From NCBI GenBank assembly GCA_948567375.1, contig OX419756.1, positions 68,736,552 through 68,800,551 of the forward strand: a stretch of DNA of 64,000 bases, written 5' to 3'. Numbering within the stretch: the first letter of the stretch is position 1; the number at the start of each line of letters is the position of its first letter. The stretch is from Lunularia cruciata. Its lineage: Eukaryota > Streptophyta > Marchantiopsida > Lunulariales > Lunulariaceae. Of this stretch, positions 12,744 through 23,399 are shown in pieces. A program made the translations under genes and the position numbers. Under the pieces are notes generated by a model. The model saw nothing but the letters and a program-made list of their open reading frames with translations. It made no database searches and was not told the DNA's origin.

Positions 12744-13483
12744 TGTAATACTCCAAGGACAAGAGAAGAGAGAAAACACAGACTGCACACTCAAACAATC
12801 GATGCCCCAAGGGAGCACCTTCTCTTTATTATATAGACAAAGAGGATCTCCGCCAAGGAAGCTCCACCATAGGATTAAAGACACAGATAGGTGACATGTC
12901 AGCAAGCTCCACCCTTGGATTACCTACTTGGATGGGTGACATGTCTGGTCTAGGTCCTATCTGGTTGGTCAAACAAGCTTTGACCGGAGGGAATCTTTTA
13001 GAGAATATTCTTGTAGGAATCTCAGAATCACGTGAGTAAGGTACCGTTGGAAAGCTCTTGACAAAACAAAGCAGGGGGGAGGGAAGACCAGCCTTTTCTC
13101 TATTGGGGGGGGGGATTTCGCACATTTTCGAGGCCTAATTCATCCGTTTAGGCCTCCGAAATTGCCTTCAAAGATTTCAGGCATATTTCGATTCCTACTC
13201 TATTAGTAGAAGTCCCCTTTTGGTGATACCTCCTTCTGATCCGTTTAGACCATCATGTGTAACATCCTTCCAGATGTTACCAAACCAATTCTCACCTTTA
13301 AATCATATGTCTAGCTATTGGTTCTAGGTTCTCAAGTCTATTTTGGTTTCTGCCCTATTAGTAGAAGTACTCTTTTGGTGATACTTCTATCTGATCTATT
13401 TTGACCATCATGTATAACATCATTCTAGATGTTACCAAACCAAATTTCACATCTAGATCATATGGCTAGCTCTTGGTATTACA
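12744..13483 (-). mobile_element. Solo LTR, 740 bp, TSD CCCAT
   Basis: The element is bounded by TGTAATAC and GTATTACA and flanked by perfect CCCAT direct repeats at 12,739-12,743 and 13,484-13,488. A related copy with its own duplication lies at 31,363-32,101. Orientation is taken from a TATATAATAAA box read on the - strand (12,835 to 12,825), about 90 bp before the 3' end. The U3 side holds a tandem duplication of about 156 bp. No internal region is present, so this is a solo LTR left by LTR-LTR recombination. It interrupts the PIF/Harbinger pseudogene. Confidence 0.9.
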
Positions 13484-13488
13484 CCCAT

Positions 13489-14303
13489 ATACATAGATAC
13501 ATGGAACCTCGAGCTACTTATCCTCGTAGTCAAGAATTTGTGATAAAATATTTTAGAAATCTAGATGTGAAGTGCTTTTTCCAACTTACTAGAATGGATG
13601 TTCATTACTTTTCAACTTTAGTAGATTTGATAAAAACTCATAATGTTTTTCAAAAACACTATGAACAAGAGCAAACACCGGTGTGGATCGAAGTAGCTCT
13701 AGCTCTTGATAGATTTGGGCATCATGGTAATGGAGCTTGTGTTGCAAGGGAGTTAAACATTTGGGGCATTAGTGCAGGGTCAACAAGTGCCTTTATCAAT
13801 ATAGTTATGCTCGCCATATTAGATTTGATGAGGAGTCAAGTTGCATGGCTTGAGCACGAGGAGAGGAGGAGGATATCAGCTTTTTTTGCACATAAAGGTT
13901 TCTTTGTTGTGTTGGTTTGGTAGATGGAACATTTTTTCCTCTTGCTGTTTGACTCACCATGGATGGAGAAATCTATTTCAACATAAACGGTGATTTGTGA
14001 TGATAAAAGGAGAAATTATACATTTTATAGGAGGTAAGTGTTCTATATTATGTTTTGTTTACTTTGTTCAGTTTTGGTGCTACTCTTTGTACAGTTGCAT
14101 GATTTTATTAAAGGTTAGATGTGATTTGCAAGAATGCTTGGGTCATGTCAAGACATGACTTATTTGAAAAATCATCACTATGGAATGATTTGAACTAGAG
14201 AGGTGGTGTCATAATTTTGAGGCCAAAGAGTACCTTTTAAGGAATTTTGATTATGAAGCCATGCATCACCAAGTCCTTGCTTTCAAGCAAGATCAAACAG
14301 AAG
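13489..14303 (+). pseudogene. PIF/Harbinger transposase, central part
   Basis: The open frame to 13,923 reads like the helix-turn-helix half of a PIF/Harbinger transposase. It contains YFRNLDVKCFFQLTRMDVHYF, then TPVWIEVALALDRFGHHGNG, then an STSAFINIVMLAI helix. A frameshift near 13,920 is followed by GLVDGTFFPL and MDGEIYFNINGD, which match the first catalytic Asp region and the downstream YFNRKG-type motif of the DDE nuclease. Further degraded coding continues to about 14,303 (NFEAKEYLLRNFDYEAMHH). It is non-functional because of frameshifts, stops and two insertions. Confidence 0.8.
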
Positions 14304-14308
14304 ACAAG

Positions 14309-14376
14309 AGTCAAGACTAAGACCGAGGAGAGAAATAAGAGAATGGAAAATCACATTGGGACACAAGAGCAAAGTT
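14309..14376 (-). mobile_element. Chromovirus-family solo LTR (copy A), left part
   Basis: This segment and 21,392-21,633 together form one LTR of the family found at 46.4, 51.7 and 57.7 kb. It is flanked by perfect ACAAG repeats at 14,304-14,308 and 21,634-21,638. The joint, once a copia element and its duplication are removed, lacks roughly 100 bp including the TATA box present in the other copies. Both termini are mutated; the end that should read TTACA reads TTATA. Confidence 0.8.
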
Positions 14377-14625
14377 TGTTTGATTACTGACCAAAAAACA
14401 AAATGACATGCACACACTACATAGAGAAGTATGTGGTTCACCTTTGGATGAGGCTATATCCACAAGAATAATTCAGGAAAATGTTTATTGACCCCAGGCT
14501 TACCGCCATATCAATCATTCAAGTCTAGAGCTCTCATTGTCTCACAGTCCACTCTAACCATCAACCTACAAGAGAGAGCAATCCCAATTCTAGTGTAACC
14601 CTAAGGCATCAAAGTAAACCTAACA
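14377..14625 (-). repeat. 3' LTR of the copia element
   Basis: This 249-bp LTR matches 21,138-21,386 along its whole length with a few small indels. Its upstream edge abuts the polypurine tract at 14,626. Confidence 0.93.
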
Positions 14626-14636
14626 AACTCCCCCTT
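14626..14636 (-). other. Copia polypurine tract
   Basis: On the - strand the sequence AAGGGGGAGTT lies directly before the 3' LTR. This is the position and composition expected of the plus-strand primer for reverse transcription. Confidence 0.8.
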
Positions 14637-14816
14637 GACTCTTTTCTTGGAGTTAGTAACCTTGCTAAACAATATATCACTCAGCGGGAATTTTTGGGCA
14701 GATAGCCAATTGCTTGATCTCTCCATTAAACTAGGATAAACTAGAACTTATAACCATAGCCCATACAAGGACAGAGTAACTAAAACAGCCAAAGCCACCC
14801 CCATTGCTAAGTCACC

Positions 14817-15182
14817 TTATTCATGCTCTAGTTTTACAACCTGCAGCGTAGCATGATGCCTAGAGAAACTTTCAAAAGGTATGACTTTGGTAAAGGTATC
14901 AGCCGGGTTTAGTTTACCATCAATCTTGACTAGCTCAAACTTTTTCTTTGATACAGCTTGCCTAAGAAAGTGGTATCTGATGTCTATGTCCTTGACCCTA
15001 TTGTCCATCACCTGATTTCTAGCTAGGTATAAACCACTTTTACTATCACAATGAAGCATTACATTACCATGCAATAGCCCCATCTCAACAACAAGTCTAT
15101 CCAACCAAATTCCCTCTTTTGCTACTTCTGCTACTGCCACATACTTTGCTTCTATAGTAGATGGTGCAACACACTTCTGCAA
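14817..15182 (-). pseudogene. Copia RNase H domain
   Basis: A 121-codon open frame carries the typical copia RNase H landmarks STIEAKYVAVAEVAKEGIWL, CDSKSGLYLARN and KDIDIRYHFLR, with the family C-terminal phrase NPADTFTKV. The metal-binding acidic residues in EAKY and CDSKS are still present. It continues the RT frame from 15,192 after a stop. It is a fragment of a dead polyprotein. Confidence 0.9.
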
Positions 15183-15191
15183 GGTAGATCT

Positions 15192-15842
15192 CTAACTAAG
15201 TGTGAATACATACCCCATTTTTGACCTCCACTTGTCCAAATCTTGTCCATAGTTAGCATCTACATAGCCATCTAGTGATGCAACATTCCTTGATCTTCTA
15301 TCAAATAAGATCCCATAGTCTAGTGTACCTCTCAAATGCCTGAGAATCCACGTAATTGCTTCCCAATGTGTCCTTCTTGGATTTGACATATACCTGCACA
15401 CCTTACCCACTGCTAGTGCAAGGTTAGGTCTAGTGCAAGTCATCAAGTACATGAGACTCCCAACAGCCTTCTCATAAGGAATGTTAGCCATCAAACCCTT
15501 CTCCACAACATCAATGGGACAACATGCCGTTGAAAGCTTGAAATGAGGAGCTAGAGGAGTATTGATTGGTTTATAGTTCTCCATGTTGAACCTAATAAGT
15601 ACCTTCTTGGTATACTTACCACGTGTCAACCACAACTGACCAGTTCCCAAGTTTCTCTTCATCTCTATGCCTAATATCCTTATAGCCAACCCTAGATCCT
15701 TCATCTTGAACTCCAAACTTAAGAGCACCTTGAGCTTGTTCACCTCATATCTATCTTTGGTAGCTATCAACACGTCATCCACATACAACACAAGAATATT
15801 AAAACCAAAGGTCTTATTACTCACTGGTTTCATGTACACACA
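15192..15842 (-). pseudogene. Copia reverse transcriptase, C-terminal half
   Basis: The frame begins near MYMKPVSNKTFGF and contains LYVDDVLIATK, the intact YVDD catalytic motif, at about 15,775-15,790. It then runs through the connection region (YEKAVGSLMYLMTCTRPNLA) to the start of RNase H (LDGYVDANYGQD). This is a Ty1/copia RT and the longest surviving open frame of the element. It is separated from the N-terminal RT part by frameshifts. Confidence 0.92.
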
Positions 15843-16156
15843 AGGATCATATAAACTCCTATTGAAACCCTAAGCATGCATAAACTCATCAAACCTCTTG
15901 TTTGATTGACGAGGTGCTTGCTTCAATCCATACAAGGACTTCAACAATTTGCACACCTTGTCCTCTTGGCCTTCTTCACAAACCCCACCGGTTATCTCAT
16001 GATGATCCTCTCATCCAAGATGCCATAAAGAAACACTATGACAACATCTATTTGACCTAAGGTAAGACCAAACATTGCAACAAGCATACACAATAGACAT
16101 ATTGTGGGATACTTTGCAATTGTAGAAAAGACCTCATTGTAATCCACCCCCTTCTC

Positions 16157-16444
16157 TTAAGTGAACTCCTTTGCTATCAAACTAGCCATGTAGATCTTTG
16201 ATCCCTCCTTAGGACCCTCCTTCAACTTGTAGATCCACTTGCATTCTATCACTTGTTGATCCTTAGGTAACCTAACTAGCTCCCAAGTCTTGTTATCCCT
16301 CAAGGATTTGATCTCCTTCTCTATCAAACCAAACCACTCATCCTTCTCACAAGAAGAACATGCCTCCTTGTAGGATGAAGGTTCACCTTCTTCCAAGACC
16401 AAAGCATGAGCATCATCCCCAAAAGTCAAGTCATCATCCAACAA
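16157..16444 (-). pseudogene. Copia reverse transcriptase, N-terminal part
   Basis: The frame holds the copia RT opening SSYKEACSSCEKDEWFGLIE, then NKTWELVRLPKDQQVIECKW and IYKLKEG. Between 16,157 and 15,842 the sequence still encodes RT residues in broken frames (EKGVDYNEVFSTIAKYPTI). The segment is inactivated by stops. Confidence 0.9.
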
Positions 16445-16879
16445 CTTAGTTGAATCAGTCCACTTACCATATCTATTTGGAGCTCAACTAGCATGCCTTA
16501 ATGACCTCTTTGATGAACTCTCCGCTTGATCTTCATATGTAGGTCCAATGTGAGGCTAACATAGCACATTTAATTTCTCACCAACAACTACTTGCTCTAG
16601 TTGTTCTTGCTCCTCAAGAACTTGCTCTGATATAGAAGCACCTCCTTCTTCCTCATCACTTAAGTGATCAATCTCCCCCTCAACTAGATCCATGGTGAGA
16701 TCTTGCTTTTGTTAGTTAGGGAGCCTGAGCATTCTCCCTCTCCTTGGATGATCTGGATTCATTAAAAGATACATCCCTACTAACCACAACCTTACATGCT
16801 ATTGGATCCCATAGCATATAAGCCTTCACACTCCACTTTCATAGCCAAGAAAAACACATTCCTTTGACTTAGCATCCAA

Positions 16880-17740
16880 CTAGGACCTATTTTCTTTAGG
16901 TGTGAGTGAATATGCATAACAATCAAATATCTTCAATCTACCATAATCATTTGGTTGTTGATGCCTCAACTCATATGGCATCTTGAAGTTGATTGCACTA
17001 GATGGAGAAATATTTACCACATATGTTGCTGTGTTGACAACTTCTGCCCAAAACTCATACGGCAACTTTGATTCACTCAACATACTTTGCGCATGCTCTA
17101 ACAATGTCCGGTTGAGCCGTGCAGCAACACTGTTCTATTGCGGAGTGTAAATTGTGGTAGGGTGCCAAGTTATCCCCTATTCTATGCAGTACACCTGAAA
17201 CTCTCCAACAACATATTCCCTACCGTTGTCTTATCTCAGACACCTCACCTTCTCTTCAATCTGAGTCTCGACTTGGGTCTTCCACTTCTTGAAAGTGGCA
17301 AAGACTTCAAACTTGTGGTGCATGAAATAAATCCACACAAACCTTGAGTAATCATCTATAAATGTCACATATTAAAATTTTTCATAGTGTGAAGGTGTAG
17401 AGGATGGTCTCCACACATCACTATGTACATACTTGAGTAGACCCTTTGAACTATGGGTCCCCACTCCAAAAATAGATTGGTTCTTTTTTCCAAAGATGCA
17501 ATGCTCACAAAATTCCAACTTCATAGTGTTCAAGCCAGATAGCAAGCCATTTCTTCTCAAGATAACCAAACCCTTTTCACTCAAATGACCTAGCCACTCA
17601 ATTTTCATCCCATCCTGAGACCTAGTTACATTGGCTTCTCCACACACTACAGTGCCCTCTAATACATATAGATTCTTTTGAAAGTTACCTTGCAAGATAA
17701 CCTTACCACCATAAGTGACTCCAAATACCCCATCACCCAC
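16880..17740 (-). pseudogene. Copia GAG-pre-integrase and integrase core
   Basis: The pre-integrase zinc-binding region reads WLGHLSEKGLVILRRNGLLS and then CEHCIFGK. The integrase core follows, with VHSDVW (first Asp) and DNGREYV (second Asp). The third catalytic position, normally NGVAERMNRT, reads NSVAARLNRT, so the Glu is lost. Downstream the frame reads LPYEFWAEVVNTATYVVN as in other copia integrases. Protease remnants (WIL and YHLC around 17,940-17,990) have lost the Asp-Ser-Gly active site. Confidence 0.9.
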
Positions 17741-18136
17741 ACTCCATTGATGACCTTAGGCAAGCAATACTCCAAGGAAAATCAGGTTCTTCTTCATGTC
17801 AGGTATGAACCAAACATCATTAAACTTCTGCATAGTTCCATCAAATATTCAAATCTTATGGATCCATTACCCTCTATCCAACAAGGTTGATCATTCCCCA
17901 TCAAAACTAAACCATTCAATGTTGAAAGTGAATAGAAAAACTCCTTGATATAGCATAAATGGTACAAGAAAGTACACACTAGAATCCACTCATCATCCTT
18001 ATTAGGAGATGAGGCACAAAGGACATACCCAAAGCATCACAAATCATACTGATCATCCAACAGATCAATATTCTCATCAGCATAAACTATGTTTGTTGAG
18101 GAGCCTTCATCTACCTTTCTTTTGCCCTTAGCTTTA

Positions 18137-18174
18137 CACTCCTTCACATGGCCTACTTTGCCACATCTCCAACA
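18137..18174 (-). pseudogene. Copia gag zinc knuckle
   Basis: On the - strand the segment encodes CWRCGKVGHVKEC, a CCHC nucleic-acid-binding knuckle. Its last spacing is one residue shorter than the canonical CX2CX4HX4C. It lies between the gag N-terminus (18,629-19,015) and the protease remnant. Confidence 0.75.
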
Positions 18175-18628
18175 AGTCACTTGTTTCCTCTCCTTGGACT
18201 TGCCTCTAGACTTAAACTTGGACCTGCCTTGCTTTTCCCCTTATCACCATCATTAGTCCTCCACTAAGGTCTCTCATGTTGGACAAGCAAAGCATTGCTT
18301 AGAGTAGAAGATGACACTGAGGTTGCAACAAGTTTCTATTGCAAGTCATCCATAAGTAGAGCTATTGTCACCTCTTCAAAGGTAATAGTCTTCTTCTCAT
18401 GGTGTAACAAAACTAGTGAAAGTGATTGATAGGATGGCAGTAAGGAGCCCAACAAGTGCAGAGCCTTCTGCTCCTCATTCAAGTCCTCTCCCAAGTTTGT
18501 CAAGTCCACCACTTAGTGAAAATATGCATCCACATGGTCTCTAATATTGGTCATTGGTTCATCTTGAATGTGATTAGTTTGAAATTGATGTAAAGTTGGT
18601 TTGATAATTCATTTTGATTATACTTGCC

Positions 18629-19015
18629 CTAAAGTGCATCAAACAATGAGGTACAATTGGAATGGTCCCCCACTTGCTTGATCACATGGGGCTGAAGGTG
18701 AAGCAGAACAGTATGCATGGCTTGCTCTTGCATATCATCCCAATCATATTGTCTCACGTCCTCAAGTTTCTCCCTCAAGAGCTTACACAAACTACTTGCC
18801 CTTAGTACTCCTTTCACTTGCCGTTCCCACAGCAAGTAATCCATGTGGCTATCAAAATTTGCCATAGCAAAATTGGGTCCACCAAGCTTCAAAATACCCA
18901 TCTTGACTTTCTTCTGCTCCACAAGTACCACTAAGGCTATTGTTGCACTTAGAGACTCCTCTTGAGTCCCTAAACCTTCTACCTTAAAACTCCAATACTT
19001 AGGAGAGTGGGTCAT
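18629..19015 (-). pseudogene. Copia gag N-terminal fragment
   Basis: The 128-codon frame contains NFAMANFDSHMDYLLWERQVKG and DWDDMQEQAMHTVLLHLQPHV, which match the opening of Tnt1-type gag (UBN2-like region). The frame is broken just after SLFDAL. The ATG of the open frame is upstream of the likely native start, so the first 40 or so residues may not be gag. Confidence 0.8.
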
Positions 19016-19479
19016 AAGACTGAAATCGTTTTATAGCAGCTTCTTCAAGTACTCAAGTCAACATCTAGTTCCATCAACTTGTAGCCCTAAAGATAAGCTT
19101 TCCAATGTACTAAACAAATCATTCATCCGAGCCTTGAGTCAAAAGTTATGAATTGAAGTCCAAGGGGGTCAAAACCTTGGATTCCATACTACATTCATAA
19201 GTCTTAGACTTCTCCTCCAATGACTCTCTTTGGGTTCTACTTCTAGCTCATCTTTGTTGGTGCAACAACAAACCTTTAACTAAGGAGGAGTTCTGCTGGT
19301 ATATATGCAAAAGTTCATTATGGGACTCACTAAGGAAATCTGGAGAAGGATTGTACAGACCTTTAGGTTTTTGATAATGATTATCTTTCTACAAAACTGC
19401 AGATTATTGAGGCACGCTAGCTTTAGGTAGTTCAAGGACATTTAGTAAGTTGTTTTAAATCCTGGTTTATTGCCAATAG

Positions 19480-20735
19480 GAAAGTAAAATATTGCTGCCC
19501 ACAAACTTCACAATCAATAGTACCATCATCAAAATGAGTGCACACAATATGTTAGCAACGGACAATGGACAGTGTAAAATCTTTTTCTTACAGGTTCCTC
19601 TCAAATGTGTGCTGGCTACAAGGAGGTGCAAAATCCTTTCTTACTTTAACTATACTTGTCCCATGCTTCTGAGCTTGATGCTGACTAGCCCCACCTGAGC
19701 TTTATGTAAAGCAAGGCATTACCTCATGCAAGTCTGTAAATGATTTCAAATCTAGAAGGTCAACAGGTGTAGATCAAAAAAGCCAAAGATTAATTATTTG
19801 GATTCTTCAAAAGAATTATCTCTTGTGCTCTTTTCATTACCAACTTCTTTGACAGAATGTCCTCCCTTAAGTCCTTTGTCATGAAGAAAGGTGGACTGCA
19901 ACTAAAGACAAAATGAGCAAGTACATGCACCATCCAATGGCTGCCATCTCTTCAAGATTTCAACTCCTACCTTCCTTTTGTTCCAATGAGAATTTTGTAG
20001 TAATGTGATGAAGAGCCTTCTATCAACTTTTAATCCTTCCTTCCTTCTTCTGGTTTTGTTGCAATCAAAGAAGAAGTGCTGATCCAGCTTGCATAGAAAA
20101 CTCCCTACTGAAATTGGTCTTCAGACTTCTCAAGCTGCTCAAAGGATAGAGCTCTCCTTTCTTCCTTCCTTGATTTTTTGACTCGCTCTCAAACTGATTG
20201 TGCAACAGAAGACATTCTTTGATGCATTCTCAGCTATACCAAAAACTTTTTGTTCTCCACACATCTCACAGTAATTTGCTAAATCTTCCAGTGCTCCATG
20301 CACATTTAAGGTAATAAGAACTCTCATATACTACTCCTCCACTTTAGTTTCTTTGGTCATAACAAATCTAGTCTCTCTCTCTCTCACACAACGGAACATA
20401 CACAATCATAACAACCATTGTTGTTTCACGGATTATGCTATTATATATTTGACCCATTACCTAATCACCTCCTTCTATCCACTTGTCCCTTAAGTATTTA
20501 ACCAGGCAAATTGATCCCCCAACTGTACAATCCATGCTTCCTACCAAAACACAAAAAAGGATCTCAAGTTTATTGACATTTTTTACCTTTGTGAATGTTC
20601 ATACTATCAATGATGTACCCTATGGCTCATAGCTGAGTAGAGTCATTTGTTTTTTCCCAACACCAAGAGCCCCAAGAATTGTTTTAGAGTACACCGTAGG
20701 CCAGAGGCCATTCCTTGAAAGCTCATTTGCTAATA
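19480..20735 (-). pseudogene. Possible captured cellular-gene fragment in the copia leader
   Basis: About 2.1 kb separates the primer site from gag, which is long for a Tnt1-like element. On the - strand this stretch holds coding-like islands. One at 20,587-20,729 is bordered by AG and GT dinucleotides like an exon. One at 20,139-20,540 contains VGGSICLVKYLRDKW and YCEMCGEQK, and one near 19,500-19,560 contains CTHFDDGTIDCEVCGQQ. The two CEMCGEQ/CEVCGQQ motifs resemble the second half of RanBP2-type zinc fingers. All frames contain stops. I cannot name the gene, and the apparent intron (46 bp) is short for a plant. Confidence 0.35.
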
Positions 20736-21123
20736 GAGCACAAAGTCCATAACACTAGGAATGTAAGGAGAGAAGCAACTTGATTAAGGCATCTAATGGA
20801 AAAGGCATTTGACTTCTAATCAAAAGAAGCAACTTGAAGCGCTAGTCTAGTTCTTCAGGCATTCTATAGGTTCTTCTCATGTGTTGGAGTAGTAGACTAA
20901 GGAGCTTAATGTCTACAAAGCATATATATATCTCAGGTCATGGAGGTGTATTCATTGGATGCCTTTTGACTTCTGCATTGCATGGGGAATATATCACCTT
21001 CTTCTACATACCTATTGTTTGACTAAGTAGATAAAGCTTCTCCCGTGATACTGTGAAGAGAAACCACCAAGCAACACTATGAGTCCTTCTCTCCAAGCTC
21101 CACCCACAAAAAAAGAAGCTTTT

Positions 21124-21135
21124 GCTCTGATATCA
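21124..21135 (-). other. Copia primer-binding site, tRNA-iMet
   Basis: Two bases inside the 5' LTR, the - strand reads TGATATCAGAGC. It matches 11 of 12 bases of the complement of the initiator tRNA-Met 3' end (TGGTATCAGAGC), the usual primer of plant copia elements. Confidence 0.88.
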
Positions 21136-21137
21136 TT

Positions 21138-21386
21138 TGTTTGATTATTGACCAATAACAAAACGACATGCACATATTACACATAGAAGTACATGGTTCA
21201 CCTTTGGGTGAGGCTATGTCCACAAAAATGTTTCAAGAAAATCTTTATTGACCCCAAGCTCATTGCCATATCTATCATTCAATTTCAAAGCTCTCATCCT
21301 TTCATAGTCCACTCTAACCATCAATCTATGAGAGAGAGCAATCATGATTCCAATGTAACCCTAAGACATCATAGTAAAACCTAACA
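21138..21386 (-). repeat. 5' LTR of the copia element
   Basis: This 249-bp LTR is flanked outside by AAGTT and inside by the tRNA-iMet primer site. By eye it differs from the 3' LTR at about 40 positions. Confidence 0.93.
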
Positions 21387-21391
21387 AAGTT

Positions 21392-21633
21392 AATCGGGAA
21401 GCTTCTCAAAGCTTCCTTCTAGAAGCTGCCTACTTGGCGTGCAAGCTAAGCTAGTCGAGAAGCTTCCCAAGAAGGTTCCTCCTAGAAGTTACCACTTGGC
21501 ATGCATATTATCCAATACTTGGGAGTGTACCAAGTAGCCTCCTAGATACTTTTATAATATTCTTGGCTAATTTGGCTTATTTACTACTTTGTTAGCATTG
21601 ACTAACTTCATTGCTAAACTCCATTTTGTTATA
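21392..21633 (-). mobile_element. Chromovirus-family solo LTR (copy A), right part
   Basis: This is the U3 half of copy A. It retains GAAnnTTC-type dyads at 21,398-21,405, 21,417-21,424 (TTCTAGAA), 21,459-21,466 and 21,471-21,478. The TATA box has been deleted, so the copy is unlikely to be a promoter. The outer end is followed by ACAAG and then by the resumed PIF reading frame. Confidence 0.85.
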
Positions 21634-21638
21634 ACAAG

Positions 21639-21785
21639 CAAGAGTTCAACAAATATTTGGCAAAGGCAAGGGTGATAAATGAGCATTGTATAGGAGTATT
21701 GAAAGCTAGATGGCATTCTCTTCATGAGCTTAGAGTGCAACTTAAAGAAAATAGTAGAAATGCTTATTTTTTGAAGTGGGTTTGA
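21639..21785 (+). pseudogene. PIF/Harbinger transposase, 3' fragment
   Basis: The frame reads EFNKYLAKARVINEHCIGVL and then KARWHSL, matching the last catalytic Glu region of PIF/Harbinger DDE transposases (ARxxxExxxGxLKxRW). It is followed by a charged tail and a stop at 21,783-21,785. Removing the nested LTR plus copia and one ACAAG copy brings it into frame with the part ending at 14,303, which confirms the nesting order. Confidence 0.75.
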
Positions 21786-23347
21786 ATTTGTATTACATAA
21801 CTTTTCAATCAATAGTGTTGACGTTTAATCAAAAGACAATGGAAGATTCACCAAGGAAAGCCAAATAGATTCCAAAATGTCATTTGGAATAAAGCTTGGT
21901 AGAGAAGAAAGTAGGTGAAAGGTGATTCAACAATGCCTTGCTCACTAGATCAATGATATACTAGAATGAAATGAGATTATGTTTCTCTATAATAAAAATA
22001 TCATTATTCTTCAAATTCTCCATATCTTGTTGTAAGTACTGCTTACACTATTTTTTCCATAGCATTTAAAATATAGTCATATGTTGTTGCCTCAACACAA
22101 TTGGATGGCCCTAGGTGATGCCAAGTGTAGTGTGCTCTAGTGATGCCAGTTGACGCTCGCCCATAGCTAGATGGCACTAGGTGACACCCAATGTGCTTTG
22201 GTAACCATCAGATGACTCTTGCTTGTAGATGTAGGTGGGTGCTTGGAGCCACCAGCCATAGGGTTACATTCATAGCCACATGATTTTGCATGTCAACGCC
22301 CCATGGTGCTTGCCTCTGCTCAATGGTATCCATCTTGTCACCATTTGATGGCATTCATCTCCACTCAATGGCGTATTTTTGTGCTTGACGGTGCCTATCC
22401 CATCACCATGTGGTGGCACTCAATGGTGATGGGAGGTTTTGGTTCTCCTAAATAATGGTCAAGTGAGCCGATCAACATGGCATGCCACATGTTGCCATTG
22501 GTTGACGCTCATGATTCTATGTTATTCTACTCAAATTTGGGTTAACTTTGCTGAAATTCAAATACAATGAGTGCAGTTTATAGATATATTTTGTCATGTG
22601 GAAGACTATATAAACCCCTTCTGTTCCAAATTTCTTGAATTGAGCAGTTCAAGGGAGTTTTTGGGAAGGAAATTTTTTGCACATCAGCTTAGTGGCTTTT
22701 GAAGGAGAAGAGTGGCATGAAGGAGTTTAGAAATTTGCAGTTTCCAAATGGTGTACCCATTCAAAGCAGCTTTTGGGCTGAACAAGGAGGTTCAAGAGTG
22801 GTGGACTTCAAGATAGATTTGTTTTTTGAGACTTCATGACCAGAAAGTGAACACATTTCAGTTCAATTTGAAACTGAACATATTTTGAAGCTGAGCAGAA
22901 GGTTGAGAGAGGGTTTGGGGGATCCCTTTCTTGAGAGTAGAAGAGAGTGTTTGGGAGCCATTTTGAGGGGAGAGGTATTTTTTGAACAAAGTGAAAGTTG
23001 AGAGGAGAGCAAGGAGCAAAGAGAAAAAAAAAATTGAGGATCAAATTAACTCATTCTCCATGGCAGAAATCTGGGGTTACAAGAAGATTTTCAATGGTGA
23101 AGACATGAGGAATATGCAAGAAGGAGATTGGCTAATCACATTCCACACCATTCAACATCCAGCAAGCTTCATCAAATGGTGTTGGTTAGATAAGCATCAA
23201 ATTTGAACCATTGTTTCCTGAATTAAGGAGGTTGATCTGGATGTAATCGGCCTCAAAATCACCCTTGGCCTGCACTACCCACATCTAGAGGCATTTCTAT
23301 TTCTTTCCTCATTTATTTTCTACATTTTCTTTGGTTTTCAAAAGCTG
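21786..23347. other. Anonymous sequence with LTR-like traits
   Basis: No gene is recognised. From 22,080 to 22,460 there are imperfect, irregular repeats of GGTG/GATGGCACT-type words. A TATA-like ctatataaacccc lies near 22,606 and is followed by a purine-rich tract, which together resemble an LTR U3/R. I could not find termini or a partner copy. Confidence 0.35.
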
Positions 23348-23399
23348 CCCTAAACATTGAAACATAAAATTTCCCTTTTATGTTTCAATGTTTAGGGCA
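23348..23399. repeat. Perfect inverted repeat, 23-bp arms, 6-nt loop
   Basis: Positions 23,348-23,370 and 23,377-23,399 are exact reverse complements (outer bases GCCCTAAACATTG), separated by TTTCCC. It is not inside a recognised element. A perfect stem surrounded by old, mutated DNA suggests recent origin, maintenance or an insertion footprint. Confidence 0.93.

Larger units (their letters stand above)
14377..21386 (-). mobile_element. Ty1/copia element, Tork/Tnt1-like, 7,010 bp
   Basis: The element has 249-bp LTRs at 14,377-14,625 (3') and 21,138-21,386 (5'), each bounded by TGTTAGG and CAAACA on the - strand. Perfect AAGTT target duplications lie at 14,372-14,376 and 21,387-21,391. The order on the - strand is gag, protease, integrase, RT and RNase H, which defines copia. 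The LTRs differ at roughly one base in six by eye, so the insertion is old. All coding parts carry stops and frameshifts. It sits inside an LTR that sits inside a PIF pseudogene. Confidence 0.93.

Noticed and set aside
13101-13120. G-run as a polypurine tract
   Set aside because: It lies inside the solo LTR and not next to an LTR boundary.
20541-20586. Bona fide intron in the copia leader
   Set aside because: GT and AG borders are present, but 46 bp is too short for a typical plant intron and the flanking frames contain stops.
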